Assembly: GCA_900551915.1 (NCBI GenBank)
Contig: URXT01000012.1
Location: 1 to 54,532, forward strand
Reading direction: 5' to 3'
From: an uncultured bacterium
GTDB lineage: Bacteria; Cyanobacteriota; Vampirovibrionia; Gastranaerophilales; Gastranaerophilaceae
Length of the DNA: 54,532 bases
Every line of letters begins with the position of its first letter. The first letter of the stretch is position 1. Below the pieces are notes generated by a model, which ran no database searches, was not told the origin of the DNA, and saw nothing but the letters and a program-made list of their open reading frames with translations. Positions 24,700-33,516 of the stretch are shown here, piece after piece. Position numbers and translations under genes: made by a program.

Positions 24700-25168
24700 A
24701 CCTGACTATAATATTGAAAGCATATATGCAATTGATTTGGAAGAGTTGAAAGCTCAAGGAATAAAAGCTTTGCTTTTTGACCTTGACAGCACGATTATGG
24801 CTTCAAAGTCTGCTTCATATTTCTCAGAAACTCGTGAATGGCTTGATAAAGTTAAGAAGGATTTTTTTGTCGGCGTAATTTCAAATAATAATAATCCGGC
24901 TTATGAAGAGAAAGTTCGTGCGGTTAGTGAATTTCCGATGCTTTTCAATGCTAAAAAACCTAATGTTAAGCTTGGAGTTGAGTTTTTAAAAAAACATGGC
25001 ATAAATCCTAAAGACGCTGTAATGGTCGGTGACAGACCTTTAACAGATGTTTGGTTCGGTAAAAAACTCGGCTGCAAAACGATTTTGGTTGATTCAATCA
25101 CTGCCAAAACAGAGAAAAAAGTTGTTAGATTTGTAAGAAAATTAGAGCGCCTTTGTGTTCGGCATTAA
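24689..25168 (+). CDS. YqeG-family HAD phosphatase
   Basis: The protein is 159 aa. HAD motifs are visible: motif I FDLDSTI (about 29-35; D30 the nucleophile and D32 the acid/base), motif II at VISNNN (about 62-67), a Lys-containing KKPN (about 87-90), and motif III GDRPLTDVWFGKKLG (about 112-126). The size and MFLKPDYNIESIYAIDLEEL start match the YqeG group (HAD class III), whose substrate is unsettled. It overlaps the U32 gene by 11 nt and has its ribosome site (AGGAGTGAAAAATAATG) inside it, so the two are coupled. Confidence 0.88.
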   Translation: MFLKPDYNIESIYAIDLEELKAQGIKALLFDLDSTIMASKSASYFSETREWLDKVKKDFFVGVISNNNNPAYEEKVRAVSEFPMLFNAKKPNVKLGVEFLKKHGINPKDAVMVGDRPLTDVWFGKKLGCKTILVDSITAKTEKKVVRFVRKLERLCVRH

Positions 25169-25226
25169 TTTGCTTTTTCAGGCAAATGCCACAGTATTTT
25201 CCCTCGCAAAATATTTCTTTTAAGGG

Positions 25227-25255
25227 TTGAATTATTATTTATAAAATGTTATAAT
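25227..25255 (+). promoter_or_regulatory. Promoter of the glycine-rich prepilin pair
   Basis: TTGAAT (25227-25232), a 17-nt spacer and TATAAT (25250-25255) lie 33 nt before the start codon at 25288. Confidence 0.75.
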
Positions 25256-25287
25256 AGTTAATAAACAATCAAATGAGGAATTATATA

Positions 25288-26346
25288 ATGCAGTATAAGG
25301 TTTTCAGAAAATACCTTACTTCCGGGAGTGCTGCCGAAAAAGATAAAAAGAATAATTACGAAGCGTTTTCTTTAGCTGAAATGCTTTGTGTTTTGCTGAT
25401 AATGTCTTTTATTGTAATCGGGCTTCCGGCTATTCATTTTAAAAAAACGGAATTAAAGACCAAAAGAAGTCTTCATGGCCGCTATGAGTGTTATTATGAA
25501 GGTAATCAGCTTACACAATATACTGTTAATGAAGAAGGGACTGCAGTTGGCCCAACTGCGGTTTCGGAATGTAAGTTTACACCGCCATCAAATGCTATAT
25601 TTTTCCTTGTTCATGCTGTTGGCGGGGGTGGTGGAGCATCATCCGGTGTTAGCGGCGGTGGAACAACAGCTTGTCAGTCAAAAACAGTTACAGCTGAATA
25701 TAGCAGAAACCAGGCAAATGATTTTCCGCAATGGCTAAAAGACGTTCAAGGTGCTGGTAAATTGCCGGTTATTGAAGAAGGGGAAAAATATAATACAACA
25801 GTTACCGGTTGTGTTGCTGAAGTTCAGTACGGCAATGGCGGTAAAGCTGGTGAAACTCTTTCAATGTTTTTTCCACGCTTAAATAATGTTCAAATTACAA
25901 TGCAACCCGGTAAAGGCGGTGCACTTGGCAGTGCCGGTGCTGAAACCGTTGTCAAAATTGGTGATGTTGAAATGAAAGCTGCAGGCGGGACTGGCGGTTC
26001 AGGCAGTGCAACTGAAACATTATGGTTTGACAGTACGGATTCTATTTGCAAAGTTACGGATAATGCTTCCAGAGAGCCTGATACCTCAGATTTCGGCACA
26101 AGTATTGAAATGGATTTTGGAACAAAAATGGTATCTCAAATGGCATCAGCTTGCGCCGGCGGCGGTGGTGCCGGAGGGTTCAACACAACTAATGGTTCTT
26201 TGACAAGATATACTGTTAACGGGGTAGATGTAACTGCTTATGTTAAGAAAACAGCTTGTCAGGCGAAAATTGCCTGTGCCACTGGCGAAAATGATACTGG
26301 AGCAGCTCAGACAGGCAGAAACGGAGCGGTAGTCATATTATGGTAA
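25288..26346 (+). CDS. Glycine-rich prepilin-type protein 1
   Basis: The protein is 352 aa from the ATG at 25288, chosen because GAGG lies 9 nt upstream; the ATG at 25273 has none. A long 26-residue leader ends EA before FSLAEMLCVLLIMSFIVIGL, a prepilin peptidase signal. A Cys-containing module follows (HGRYECYY at 63-70, then CKFTPPSNAIFFLVHAVGGG), shared with the next two prepilins. The rest is a Gly-rich beta domain with pairs of Cys (ITMQPGKGGALGSAG, ACAGGGGAGGF) that closes NGAVVILW. The terminal TGGTAA overlaps the start of the next gene (ATGGTAA). The Gly-rich part resembles phage-tail/adhesin type glycine-rich domains. A secreted or surface fibre role is inferred. Confidence 0.8.
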   Translation: MQYKVFRKYLTSGSAAEKDKKNNYEAFSLAEMLCVLLIMSFIVIGLPAIHFKKTELKTKRSLHGRYECYYEGNQLTQYTVNEEGTAVGPTAVSECKFTPPSNAIFFLVHAVGGGGGASSGVSGGGTTACQSKTVTAEYSRNQANDFPQWLKDVQGAGKLPVIEEGEKYNTTVTGCVAEVQYGNGGKAGETLSMFFPRLNNVQITMQPGKGGALGSAGAETVVKIGDVEMKAAGGTGGSGSATETLWFDSTDSICKVTDNASREPDTSDFGTSIEMDFGTKMVSQMASACAGGGGAGGFNTTNGSLTRYTVNGVDVTAYVKKTACQAKIACATGENDTGAAQTGRNGAVVILW

Positions 26347-27224
26347 AAGATAAACAATTTTCTGGATTTTCGTTATTAGAGGCCAGCGTGACAATGCTGA
26401 TTGTTGCAGTTTTTGTTGCCTTATGTTCGAACGCATTCACAAAACGCCATATTACATATCAGGAATCAGACGGACATGGCAGATATGAATGTTACAGAAA
26501 CAGCAGTGGAATTGTACAGCGCTATGTTGAAAATAACAGTCCGCGTAATGTTGCTGGTACAACTTGTGTTTTCAGACCGCCAAGGTATGCAAAATATCTT
26601 CTTATAAATGCTTCAGGCGGGGGATCAGCTTCTGGTGCAGGTACTTTTATAAGTACATTTTATACTTCAATTGATGCACCATTGACAATTACTCCGGGAG
26701 CCGCCGGCGGAGCCACGACTATTTCTAAAGGCGGAACAACAATTGTTTCTGCAGCCGGCGGCGGTGGCGAAATGGTCGCGATAAGTACTGCTGCAAGCAA
26801 TGTTAAAAGCTGCACATTTCAATCGACTTTATTTAACGGTTGCGGCACAACTGCAAACTGCACACAAGCAGGCTCCAATCTGTCAGTAACATTTTGCAGG
26901 TCAAACGATGCAGGTGATTCCAAAAATTTGCAAATCCCAATTGCTGATGTAAAAAAATATAAGCAGTCTTATTCTGGTTCTTCACTTGTTTATGCAGATA
27001 TTTCAGATTATGTCGGGCATAATATTGCAGCTGAAGATGCTGTTAAAATGGCTACAAGCGGCACCTTTAATTCTTATTTTACCGTAAATGTTGAATTTGA
27101 GACTACAAATTCAACTGAGTCACAAATGGAAAATTATCTATCAGCTCTTGGCATAGAAGATGGTATCGCCGCTGCCAGACCTGGAGCCCCAGGTCAACCA
27201 GGAGGGGTTGTAATACTTTGGTAG
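26340..27224 (+). CDS. Glycine-rich prepilin-type protein 2
   Basis: The protein is 294 aa. The leader MVKDKQFSG precedes FSLLEASVTMLIVAVFVALC, with canonical Gly at -1. It shares with its neighbours the HGRYECYR module (about 45-52), CVFRPPRYAKYLLINASGGG, a Gly-rich repeat region (LTITPGAAGGATTISKGGTT, SAAGGGGE) and the ending GQPGGVVILW. Cys residues in the middle (CGTTANC) probably form disulfides outside the cytoplasm. Its start codon overlaps the previous gene by 7 nt, so the two are translated together and may assemble together. A clear terminator follows. Confidence 0.8.
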   Translation: MVKDKQFSGFSLLEASVTMLIVAVFVALCSNAFTKRHITYQESDGHGRYECYRNSSGIVQRYVENNSPRNVAGTTCVFRPPRYAKYLLINASGGGSASGAGTFISTFYTSIDAPLTITPGAAGGATTISKGGTTIVSAAGGGGEMVAISTAASNVKSCTFQSTLFNGCGTTANCTQAGSNLSVTFCRSNDAGDSKNLQIPIADVKKYKQSYSGSSLVYADISDYVGHNIAAEDAVKMATSGTFNSYFTVNVEFETTNSTESQMENYLSALGIEDGIAAARPGAPGQPGGVVILW

Positions 27225-27250
27225 ATAAAAATTTTTTAATACTACAATAG

Positions 27251-27284
27251 ATGGCAGTTGTATTTAACTGCCATTTTATTTTTT
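27251..27284 (+). terminator. Terminator of the glycine-rich prepilin pair
   Basis: ATGGCAGTT (27251-27259) pairs with AACTGCCAT (27266-27274) around a 6-nt loop, followed by TTTATTTTTT. This is a good intrinsic terminator 27 nt after the stop. The remaining 27285-27470 is AT-rich with nothing recognisable. Confidence 0.85.
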
Positions 27285-27470
27285 GTTTTTAATTATATTA
27301 AATTTTAGTTTGTAATATAAGAATTTAGCTTTCTGATTTGGTTTGAGTAATGCTAGAGTTAAAGTTTTTTCTTTTAGATGTTTATCTATATTAAATCAAT
27401 AATTTATTGTGAATCTAGTATTGTTTTTAGAACTTACATTCAAAAAAATTATATAAATATTAGTGAAAGA

Positions 27471-27497
27471 AAAAGCCCTCATTTTAAGAGGGCTTTT
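27471..27497 (-). terminator. Terminator of the 929-aa prepilin gene
   Basis: AAAAGCCCTC (27471-27480) pairs with GAGGGCTTTT (27488-27497) around a 7-nt loop. It lies 28 nt beyond the stop on the minus strand and is followed there by TTTTTC. It may work in both directions. Confidence 0.85.
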
Positions 27498-27524
27498 GAT
27501 ATTTTAATGTTTAGCGTTAAGTTA

Positions 27525-30314
27525 TTACCATCTTATAACAACAACCCCTGAGATACCGTTTTGCGCGACCGGAGTTGATGACCAGTATGTTCCTTTTCGA
27601 CAGGCATGGGTTTCCATATCCGTAGCGTCAAGATAAAGCCCAATGCCACCTTTAACTCTTTCGCCTTCAAACCAGCGCTGCCATTCACTTGCCCAGCAGT
27701 AATTGCGGGAGCCTCCGCCATCACCACCGGCGCCTGAAGCTAACAGCCATTGGTTGAGTATATTATCATCACCTGTTGGTAATACAAGGTTCATGATATT
27801 TGATTTTATGTTCGACATGCTTGCCTCTTCACCCGGGGTTCCATTTTGACCTTTAATGAAATCGCCATTTTGGTACCAGGTCGGTAGCTGTTCTGTAGGA
27901 GTTACTAGCCCGCCAGGGCCGCCTGCTCCACCAAGAACTGTTAATACAGCCTCTGCCGCTTCTCCATCTTCAGGGGCGAATTGAATAGTTGTATCTCCTC
28001 CGTCTTCTCCGGCATTACCTGTACCTTCGGCACCACCTGCGCCTCCTTTGCCGGGAATGATTATATATTCACCGTCTTTAACTGAACGGATCAGTTTAAC
28101 ATTATAACCACCGGCTTTTCCGCCTTCACCGTACTGAAGATAATTCGTATTCCAGGTGTATTTGTATGTATATTTGCCGTTTTCTTCTGTTCCTCCATTT
28201 TTTCTTGTCAAACAGTAGCCAACGTGATTATCCCCGCAAGTTCCGGTTTTTGTATTGCCTGTCTGCGTACCTTTTGCACGGCCGACGCCATCAACTGGAG
28301 CACTTTTGCCGGCTTCAGGAATTGTACCGCCGGTTGTTTTTTTGCGTGCGCCTTGGCCTTTTGTTGGAGGCAGAACATTAACTTCACAAGAATCTCCGCC
28401 AAGTTCTACTCTTGCTGAACCTTGAGAATCTGTTCCATTTTGTGCGTAACAACTAGGTTGAGATTTCCATTCAGCTTCGGTATACATTGCTTTATAGCCT
28501 GCTCCGGTACAGTTTTTGTCACTACCTCTTATTCCTGGGACTACATCGGAGTTGCCGATATATTTTATGCCAAGACCAGCGTCAATGTCATTTGTACGGC
28601 ATTGAACACCTTTACCGCCTTTACCGCCATCTACTTTTTCAGGGTAGTATGATGCGTACTTCGATGATGGGCTATATGTACGTAGACATTCTGTTCCTGA
28701 TGAGTGTTCTTTCCACGTCGTACAGCAGCTTCTGTCATATACTGGTTCGGAATATGTTGGAGAACTTGTCAGTGATTTGCTTATGTGATCGTAATTCGTA
28801 GGACATGTATTAGTATATGAGGAGCTTTGTGATACAGAATAATCATATACTAAAGATTTCTGCGGCGGGTCATTGAAATATGAATTAGGGTCGTTTGCTC
28901 CTTGCGCGATTGTTGTCTGTGTATTTTTTCCACAGTCTGAAATTGCAGTTGGCATACTTGTGGAAGGTTGTTTGCCAGGTTGTGCATCACTGAAACATCT
29001 TGTTCCATATGCACTGTTATTTGTTTCAGAGCCGTCATATAGAATTTTTTGGCTATAAACTTCAGATGACATTTTAGTTACAATTTTGGCAATAGCTGCT
29101 GAACCTCCGCCCATAGGAATAATATCATCTCCAAATGCTTCTCTTATGCCTCCTGTATCACAACTAACACTAACTGGGTCAAAGCCTTGGAAGAATGAAC
29201 CAAAAATTCCATCACTGACGCCGGAAAATTTGCTAGGGTTTCCGTAGTTGCAGATACTATATGTGTCGTTTTGGTCTCTAAGCACCTGACGTTCTTTTTC
29301 TTTTGTTGAATCTCCATTTGCAGCGTTTACTTCATAAACTCTTTTTGGAGGGTTAGGTTCTTTATTTTGGTAGTCAAAGGTATAAGTATCAACTGCAGAT
29401 ACTTTCATCGTTTTATATTTTGGAGAATGAGAGCTTGTTGGTTTGCTTTCTGTATAACAGCTTCCGGATGTCTGGTTACAGGTATAAGTTGATTTACAGG
29501 AGTCCCACTTTTGGCAGCTATAGTCTCTGTAGCAATAATAACCACTTTTGTAATATCCAGACTTGCAGGTTCCATAGTATCCTGTGTAATACGAATCCGA
29601 ACAAGTAGTCCAGTAATATCCACCTTGACAGCAATCATCCCAAGCTGAGTATCGGTAATTGTATCTTGTGTATGATTTTGATTTACATTTTGTACAGCTA
29701 TAATCGATTTCTTCGTTACCTTTGTACTCCCACTCCCTATATTTCAAGCAAATAGGAGTGGTATCCTGCTTAATGTAGTACAAATCCCCGCCGTCACCTG
29801 CGTCACCGCCGGGCTTGGTAAGTTGCTTGCCGCCTCCGTCACCGGTCGCATTTGCATAGGCGTACAATTTTCCGCCCAAGGAGCTTAATTCTCCCGAGTT
29901 TATACCTTTTAAATCTAATATCCCTTGTGTAATTCCAAAAGGTGACATAACTTCTGTTGCAGATTCAAATACTTGAAGATTTCCGCCATGATAGCCGGCA
30001 TCTCCGCCGCCGCCACCGCCTGCTGTTGCTTGAATATACAAATAAGATGCCCTTGCTGGCGGTTTAAACCGGCATTCTGTTCCTGCATCTTCATCCATAA
30101 TTTTTTTTGTCAGGGTTGATCCTACATACTGTTCCTGATGAAGTTTACCATCTTTGTAGTAACACATATAAGCCCCATGCATAGCAATTTTGGGCACTTT
30201 TACGTGTTTTTTAGAAATAACTGTAACGCCGGAAGCCAGCATCAATGATGTGATTACCAGAAGCAACATCATTTCGACAAGCGAAAATCCGCTCCAAATC
30301 CTCGTTTTGTTCAT
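27525..30314 (-). CDS. Giant glycine-rich prepilin-type protein with Cys/Tyr-rich domain
   Basis: The protein is 929 aa. The leader MNKTRIWSG precedes FSLVEMMLLLVITSLMLASG (canonical Gly at -1). The shared module follows (HGAYMCYY, 46-53; CRFKPPARASYLYIQATAGG, 81-100). The middle is exceptional: residues about 189-287 hold eleven Cys and about twenty Tyr in short repeats such as GGYYWTTC, TGYYGTC and KSGYYCYRDYSC. A Ser/Thr-rich region with more Cys and a large Gly-rich domain follow (GEGGKAGGYNVKLIRS; IIIPGKGGAGGAEGTG), ending GISGVVVIRW. Ordinary pseudopilins are 120-250 aa. An adhesive or cross-linked extracellular role is inferred from Tyr/Cys/Gly content. It is convergent with prepilins 1 and 2. 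Confidence 0.8.
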   Translation of the reverse strand: MNKTRIWSGFSLVEMMLLLVITSLMLASGVTVISKKHVKVPKIAMHGAYMCYYKDGKLHQEQYVGSTLTKKIMDEDAGTECRFKPPARASYLYIQATAGGGGGGDAGYHGGNLQVFESATEVMSPFGITQGILDLKGINSGELSSLGGKLYAYANATGDGGGKQLTKPGGDAGDGGDLYYIKQDTTPICLKYREWEYKGNEEIDYSCTKCKSKSYTRYNYRYSAWDDCCQGGYYWTTCSDSYYTGYYGTCKSGYYKSGYYCYRDYSCQKWDSCKSTYTCNQTSGSCYTESKPTSSHSPKYKTMKVSAVDTYTFDYQNKEPNPPKRVYEVNAANGDSTKEKERQVLRDQNDTYSICNYGNPSKFSGVSDGIFGSFFQGFDPVSVSCDTGGIREAFGDDIIPMGGGSAAIAKIVTKMSSEVYSQKILYDGSETNNSAYGTRCFSDAQPGKQPSTSMPTAISDCGKNTQTTIAQGANDPNSYFNDPPQKSLVYDYSVSQSSSYTNTCPTNYDHISKSLTSSPTYSEPVYDRSCCTTWKEHSSGTECLRTYSPSSKYASYYPEKVDGGKGGKGVQCRTNDIDAGLGIKYIGNSDVVPGIRGSDKNCTGAGYKAMYTEAEWKSQPSCYAQNGTDSQGSARVELGGDSCEVNVLPPTKGQGARKKTTGGTIPEAGKSAPVDGVGRAKGTQTGNTKTGTCGDNHVGYCLTRKNGGTEENGKYTYKYTWNTNYLQYGEGGKAGGYNVKLIRSVKDGEYIIIPGKGGAGGAEGTGNAGEDGGDTTIQFAPEDGEAAEAVLTVLGGAGGPGGLVTPTEQLPTWYQNGDFIKGQNGTPGEEASMSNIKSNIMNLVLPTGDDNILNQWLLASGAGGDGGGSRNYCWASEWQRWFEGERVKGGIGLYLDATDMETHACRKGTYWSSTPVAQNGISGVVVIRW

Positions 30315-30355
30315 ACGCTATTCACCTTTATATAATAAACTAATAAATATATTTT

Positions 30356-30384
30356 ATTATAACATTTATCAAGGCAAAAATCAA
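30356..30384 (-). promoter_or_regulatory. Promoter of the 929-aa prepilin gene
   Basis: On the minus strand, TTGATT (complement of 30379-30384), a 17-nt spacer and TATAAT (complement of 30356-30361) lie about 42 nt upstream of the ATG. AAAGGTG precedes the start codon. Confidence 0.7.
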
Positions 30385-30471
30385 GAGTAGATGATTATTT
30401 GACATTCTTTTTACTTTTTTATTAGAATGCCTTTATTAATTGTCCAGAGCATTTTTATAACCGTTTTACTA

Positions 30472-30500
30472 TTGATATAATTGTAAATGAGTGTTATAAT
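30472..30500 (+). promoter_or_regulatory. Promoter of the photolyase gene, apparently leaderless
   Basis: TTGATA (30472-30477), a 17-nt spacer and TATAAT (30495-30500). The expected transcription start, about 7 nt further, falls on the GTG start codon at 30507. No ribosome site exists upstream. Confidence 0.7.
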
Positions 30501-30506
30501 GTTAAT

Positions 30507-31781
30507 GTGAGTTCTGATAAAAAAGGAAATATTATTAATAATCTTCCGCTTTTCTTCAATGTTGAACATGAACCTAATCCAAACAGAATTTTTCTGTTCA
30601 ATAAAGGTGTTAGCGGAGAAGGACCTGTGCTTTACCTTATAGACAGGGAACTTAGATGTGCAGATAATTACGCTTTACTTTTTGCCGCTGCTAAGGCTGC
30701 TTCTTCCAAAAGACCTTTGAAAATTTGTCATCTGTTTCATAATTTCGACTCTGAAGAGAAGCAGATATTCTATGAAGACGAACTTGATATTCTCAGGCTT
30801 GATATGAAAAAAAATAATCTCGATTTCAAAATTGTTTATGATAAGGACGCCTATACATTTGTAAATGAGATTTCGCCGGCTTGTGTTGTAATTGATTTTG
30901 ACCCGATTAGGGAGGAGGGTGATTTAGAGCGTTTAAAATATACAATTTATGAGGTTGACGGGCATAATATTGTTCCTGCAAGGGTTGTCTCTGATAAACA
31001 GGAATATAATGCTTTTCAGTTTAGAAAACATATTTATCACAAGATTTATGAATATTTTACAGAGTTTCCGGAAACTTATTCATCGAATTCCGAGGGGTAT
31101 AAGGTTTTAAATGACTTTATTGAAAACAAGCTTGACAGATATGCTGATGAAAAAAATAATCCTGACGCCGATGTCGTTTCCGGTTTAAGCCCTTACATTA
31201 AATTCGGATTTTTATCAGCACAAAGGGTTGCGTTAGAAATTTATAAAAGCGATACATTAAACAAAAATAAAGAGGCTTTTCTTGAAGAACTTATTGTACG
31301 CAAAGAACTTGCTGACAATTTTTGTTTGTATAATAAGAATTATAAAAACTTGCGTTCTGTGCAATTATGGGCTGTTCGTTCCCTTTTAAAACACAAAAAC
31401 GATTTCAGGCCGGTATTATTTTCACGCAAAGAACTTGAAAATGCCAATACCTCCGATATTATCTGGAATGCCGCACAAAAAGAACTTGTTCAAACCGGAA
31501 AAATTCATGGTTATTTAAGGATGTATTGGGCAAAGATGCTTCTTCAGTGGACTGAAACTCCGATGGATGCTATTGATACTGCCATATATTTAAATGATAA
31601 ATATGCCTTTGACGCGCCTTCTCCAAACGGGTATGTTGGAATTTTATGGTCGATAGCAGGGCTTCATGACAGGGCTTTTCGTGAAGAAAGTATTTCCGGC
31701 AAGGTTAGGCGCATGAGTTATAGTGTTTTATATCAAAAACTTAAAAACGGGAATTACTTAAAAAAATTCGGACCTGTATAG
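30507..31781 (+). CDS. phrB: Class II deoxyribodipyrimidine photolyase
   Basis: The 424-aa flavoenzyme repairs UV-induced cyclobutane pyrimidine dimers using light. The N-terminal alpha/beta antenna domain (about 20-150) starts after RIFLFNKGVSGEGPVLYLID. The FAD-binding C-terminal helices contain class II landmarks: LSPYIKFGFLSAQRVALEIY (about 227-246), ELIVRKELADNFCLYN (about 262-277), KIHGYLRMYWAKMLLQWT (about 333-350) and PNGYVGILWSIAGLHDRAF (about 373-391). The start is GTG at 30507; a nearby ATG at 30505 meets a stop at once. A light-dependent enzyme is odd for a gut anaerobe, if that is the habitat. Confidence 0.92.
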   Translation: MSSDKKGNIINNLPLFFNVEHEPNPNRIFLFNKGVSGEGPVLYLIDRELRCADNYALLFAAAKAASSKRPLKICHLFHNFDSEEKQIFYEDELDILRLDMKKNNLDFKIVYDKDAYTFVNEISPACVVIDFDPIREEGDLERLKYTIYEVDGHNIVPARVVSDKQEYNAFQFRKHIYHKIYEYFTEFPETYSSNSEGYKVLNDFIENKLDRYADEKNNPDADVVSGLSPYIKFGFLSAQRVALEIYKSDTLNKNKEAFLEELIVRKELADNFCLYNKNYKNLRSVQLWAVRSLLKHKNDFRPVLFSRKELENANTSDIIWNAAQKELVQTGKIHGYLRMYWAKMLLQWTETPMDAIDTAIYLNDKYAFDAPSPNGYVGILWSIAGLHDRAFREESISGKVRRMSYSVLYQKLKNGNYLKKFGPV

Positions 31782-31817
31782 TCCGAATTTTATGTTTCAA
31801 AATTTATTTTAAATATT

Positions 31818-32453
31818 TTAATTGTTATTTTGATTTTGTCCGGATTCCTTTTTACCACTTTCCCTAACAACAGAGGTTGTTCTCAGGAATGATTTTTCAA
31901 GTTCGCCTTTAACGCTTACTTTACCGTCAGCCGCTACATAAATCGAATATCTGTCAGGGGTTTTGCAGTTTTGAGTGCCGGATTTGCAGTTTGGGGCTTG
32001 GTCGCCATTGATGTCAACCATGATTTCTGCTTCTGTTGCAAATGAAGTATTTGGCATATAATATGCGACGCTGTCATTTGTTGTAAAGCTTACTGTTCCG
32101 TTTCCGTTACAGGTGATTGTATCATCTTCAATTGTGTTCATCTTCATTGCAAATAGCTGGCAGAATTTAGTGTTGCCGCTGTATGAAGTGTCATTAAGTG
32201 TTACGGCTGTTGTGTTATCTAAGCCTTGATATTTTGTTCCGTCTTCTTTTGATGCTTCCGGATAAAGATAGTCGTCGTTAACAAGTTCTGTTACAACGCG
32301 CTCTACGTTTGTATAAGCTTTTTTAAACATCATTTTTTGTCTGTCAGGCTGGATTTGATTGATTGCCGGAAGGATTAATGATGCAATTACACCGACAATT
32401 GCCAATGCTACCAGAATTTCACCTAAGCTGAATGCTGCTGTTTTATTTTTCAT
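31818..32453 (-). CDS. Prepilin-type pseudopilin F
   Basis: The protein is 211 aa. The leader MKNKTAA precedes FSLGEILVALAIVGVIASLI (Ala at -1, Glu at mature position 5). The N-terminal helix continues into KMMFKKAYTNVERVVTELVN. The C-terminal domain holds MVDINGDQAPNCKSG, a shortened form of the D-x-N-G-x-x-x-PN loop common to these pseudopilins and reminiscent of the calcium site in GspG-type proteins. The ending is low-complexity (KKESGQNQNNN). GAGG precedes the ATG. It is divergent from pseudopilin G with a 192-bp shared region but no XRE gene. Confidence 0.88.
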   Translation of the reverse strand: MKNKTAAFSLGEILVALAIVGVIASLILPAINQIQPDRQKMMFKKAYTNVERVVTELVNDDYLYPEASKEDGTKYQGLDNTTAVTLNDTSYSGNTKFCQLFAMKMNTIEDDTITCNGNGTVSFTTNDSVAYYMPNTSFATEAEIMVDINGDQAPNCKSGTQNCKTPDRYSIYVAADGKVSVKGELEKSFLRTTSVVRESGKKESGQNQNNN

Positions 32454-32582
32454 GTTAAATCCTCATAGTTATTATAATTTTACTATACCACTATTTAAGC
32501 TATAATTATCATTATAATTTTTTATTTTATAAAAAAATCATCTGTTTGATTTGTTTTTGCGGCGTGTATCAGTTTTGAATCC

Positions 32583-32611
32583 TTGACTATGCTGTTTTGA
32601 TATGTTATAAT
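32583..32611 (+). promoter_or_regulatory. Promoter of pseudopilin G
   Basis: TTGACT (32583-32588), a 17-nt spacer and TATAAT (32606-32611) lie 35 nt before the ATG at 32646. Confidence 0.75.
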
Positions 32612-32645
32612 AATAAGTGTTATACTCTAAAACTGGGAGCAGGAT

Positions 32646-33512
32646 ATGTTTAGGAAAATGAAGGGTATTACAATAGCTGAAATGATGATAACCCTGGGGA
32701 TTATCGGCATCATTGCTATGCTGGCTCTTATTACCATAAAACCTTATGACAAAACCTATAAGTGGCTATATGTAAGAATTTATCATACACTTGAAACAGC
32801 AGTGTATAATTCTATGATGACAAGGAACGAATTCCCGCAAACTACTACTGCTTTTTGTACAATGCTTACAGAATATATGAATGTATCTGAAAATTATTGT
32901 ACTACTGGGAATGATTTAAGCATAAATGCAACCGAATTTCCGGAAAACGACATAAAACTTGTTGCAAGTAACGGTATGAGGTTATGGATTGCCTCAAATG
33001 GCGGTACATATTATACACATACAAATACACAGGTTGACGGTGCTCCGGCAAATATGAAATATTATGTTGTATTTGCAGACCTTAACGGCTCAAAAGGCCC
33101 TAACAAAGCTCAGTGGACTGATGCCGGAAACCTCGGATGGACTTCTGACAGCAAAATGGTTGATATTGTAGCTTTTGTAGTGACAGAGGCCTCTGTTGTA
33201 ATTCCTGTCGGACCTCCGGAAATAGATACCCGATATATGTTGGCGTCTGCAATCTATCCGCCGGATGATGAGAATAGGCCTGAAGGTACACGCTCTAAAC
33301 CAATGTCTTATTATGAGGCAAAATATGATGCCTTTGGCAGCAGCAAATCTCTGGCCGAACCAATGTCTCTCGATTTTTATAAAGACTTTGCGACAAACAG
33401 CCCGTTTGCAATAACTTATCCGACGCCGGGCAGTGCCAATGTCGCTGAAGGATGTACTGACGGCGGCAATATGGTTTCGCCTTGTTATGTCAAGATAGAA
33501 GAATATAACTAA
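32646..33512 (+). CDS. Prepilin-type pseudopilin G
   Basis: The protein is 288 aa. The short leader MFRKMKG precedes ITIAEMMITLGIIGIIAMLA, so the mature protein would begin with Ile rather than Phe, with Gly at -1. The helix is followed by LYVRIYHTLETAVYNSM. Four Cys occur in the globular part, which contains VVFADLNGSKGPNKAQW, a good example of the D-x-N-G-x-x-GPN loop. A C-terminal extension rich in Pro and Ser is unique to this copy. The ribosome site is GGGAGCAGGAT. A terminator follows. Probable minor pilin or pseudopilin; partner machinery is not in the window. Confidence 0.88.
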   Translation: MFRKMKGITIAEMMITLGIIGIIAMLALITIKPYDKTYKWLYVRIYHTLETAVYNSMMTRNEFPQTTTAFCTMLTEYMNVSENYCTTGNDLSINATEFPENDIKLVASNGMRLWIASNGGTYYTHTNTQVDGAPANMKYYVVFADLNGSKGPNKAQWTDAGNLGWTSDSKMVDIVAFVVTEASVVIPVGPPEIDTRYMLASAIYPPDDENRPEGTRSKPMSYYEAKYDAFGSSKSLAEPMSLDFYKDFATNSPFAITYPTPGSANVAEGCTDGGNMVSPCYVKIEEYN

Positions 33513-33516
33513 AAAT

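Noticed and set aside
28166..29608. Several 60-100 codon plus-strand ORFs opposite the 929-aa prepilin gene
   Set aside because: They lack ribosome sites and recognisable domains, and their Cys/Leu/Tyr-rich composition mirrors the real minus-strand coding sequence.
25288..30314. Prophage tail genes, suggested by Gly-rich domains with VVIxW endings
   Set aside because: All three proteins have prepilin signals, and no phage structural, lysis or integrase genes are nearby.
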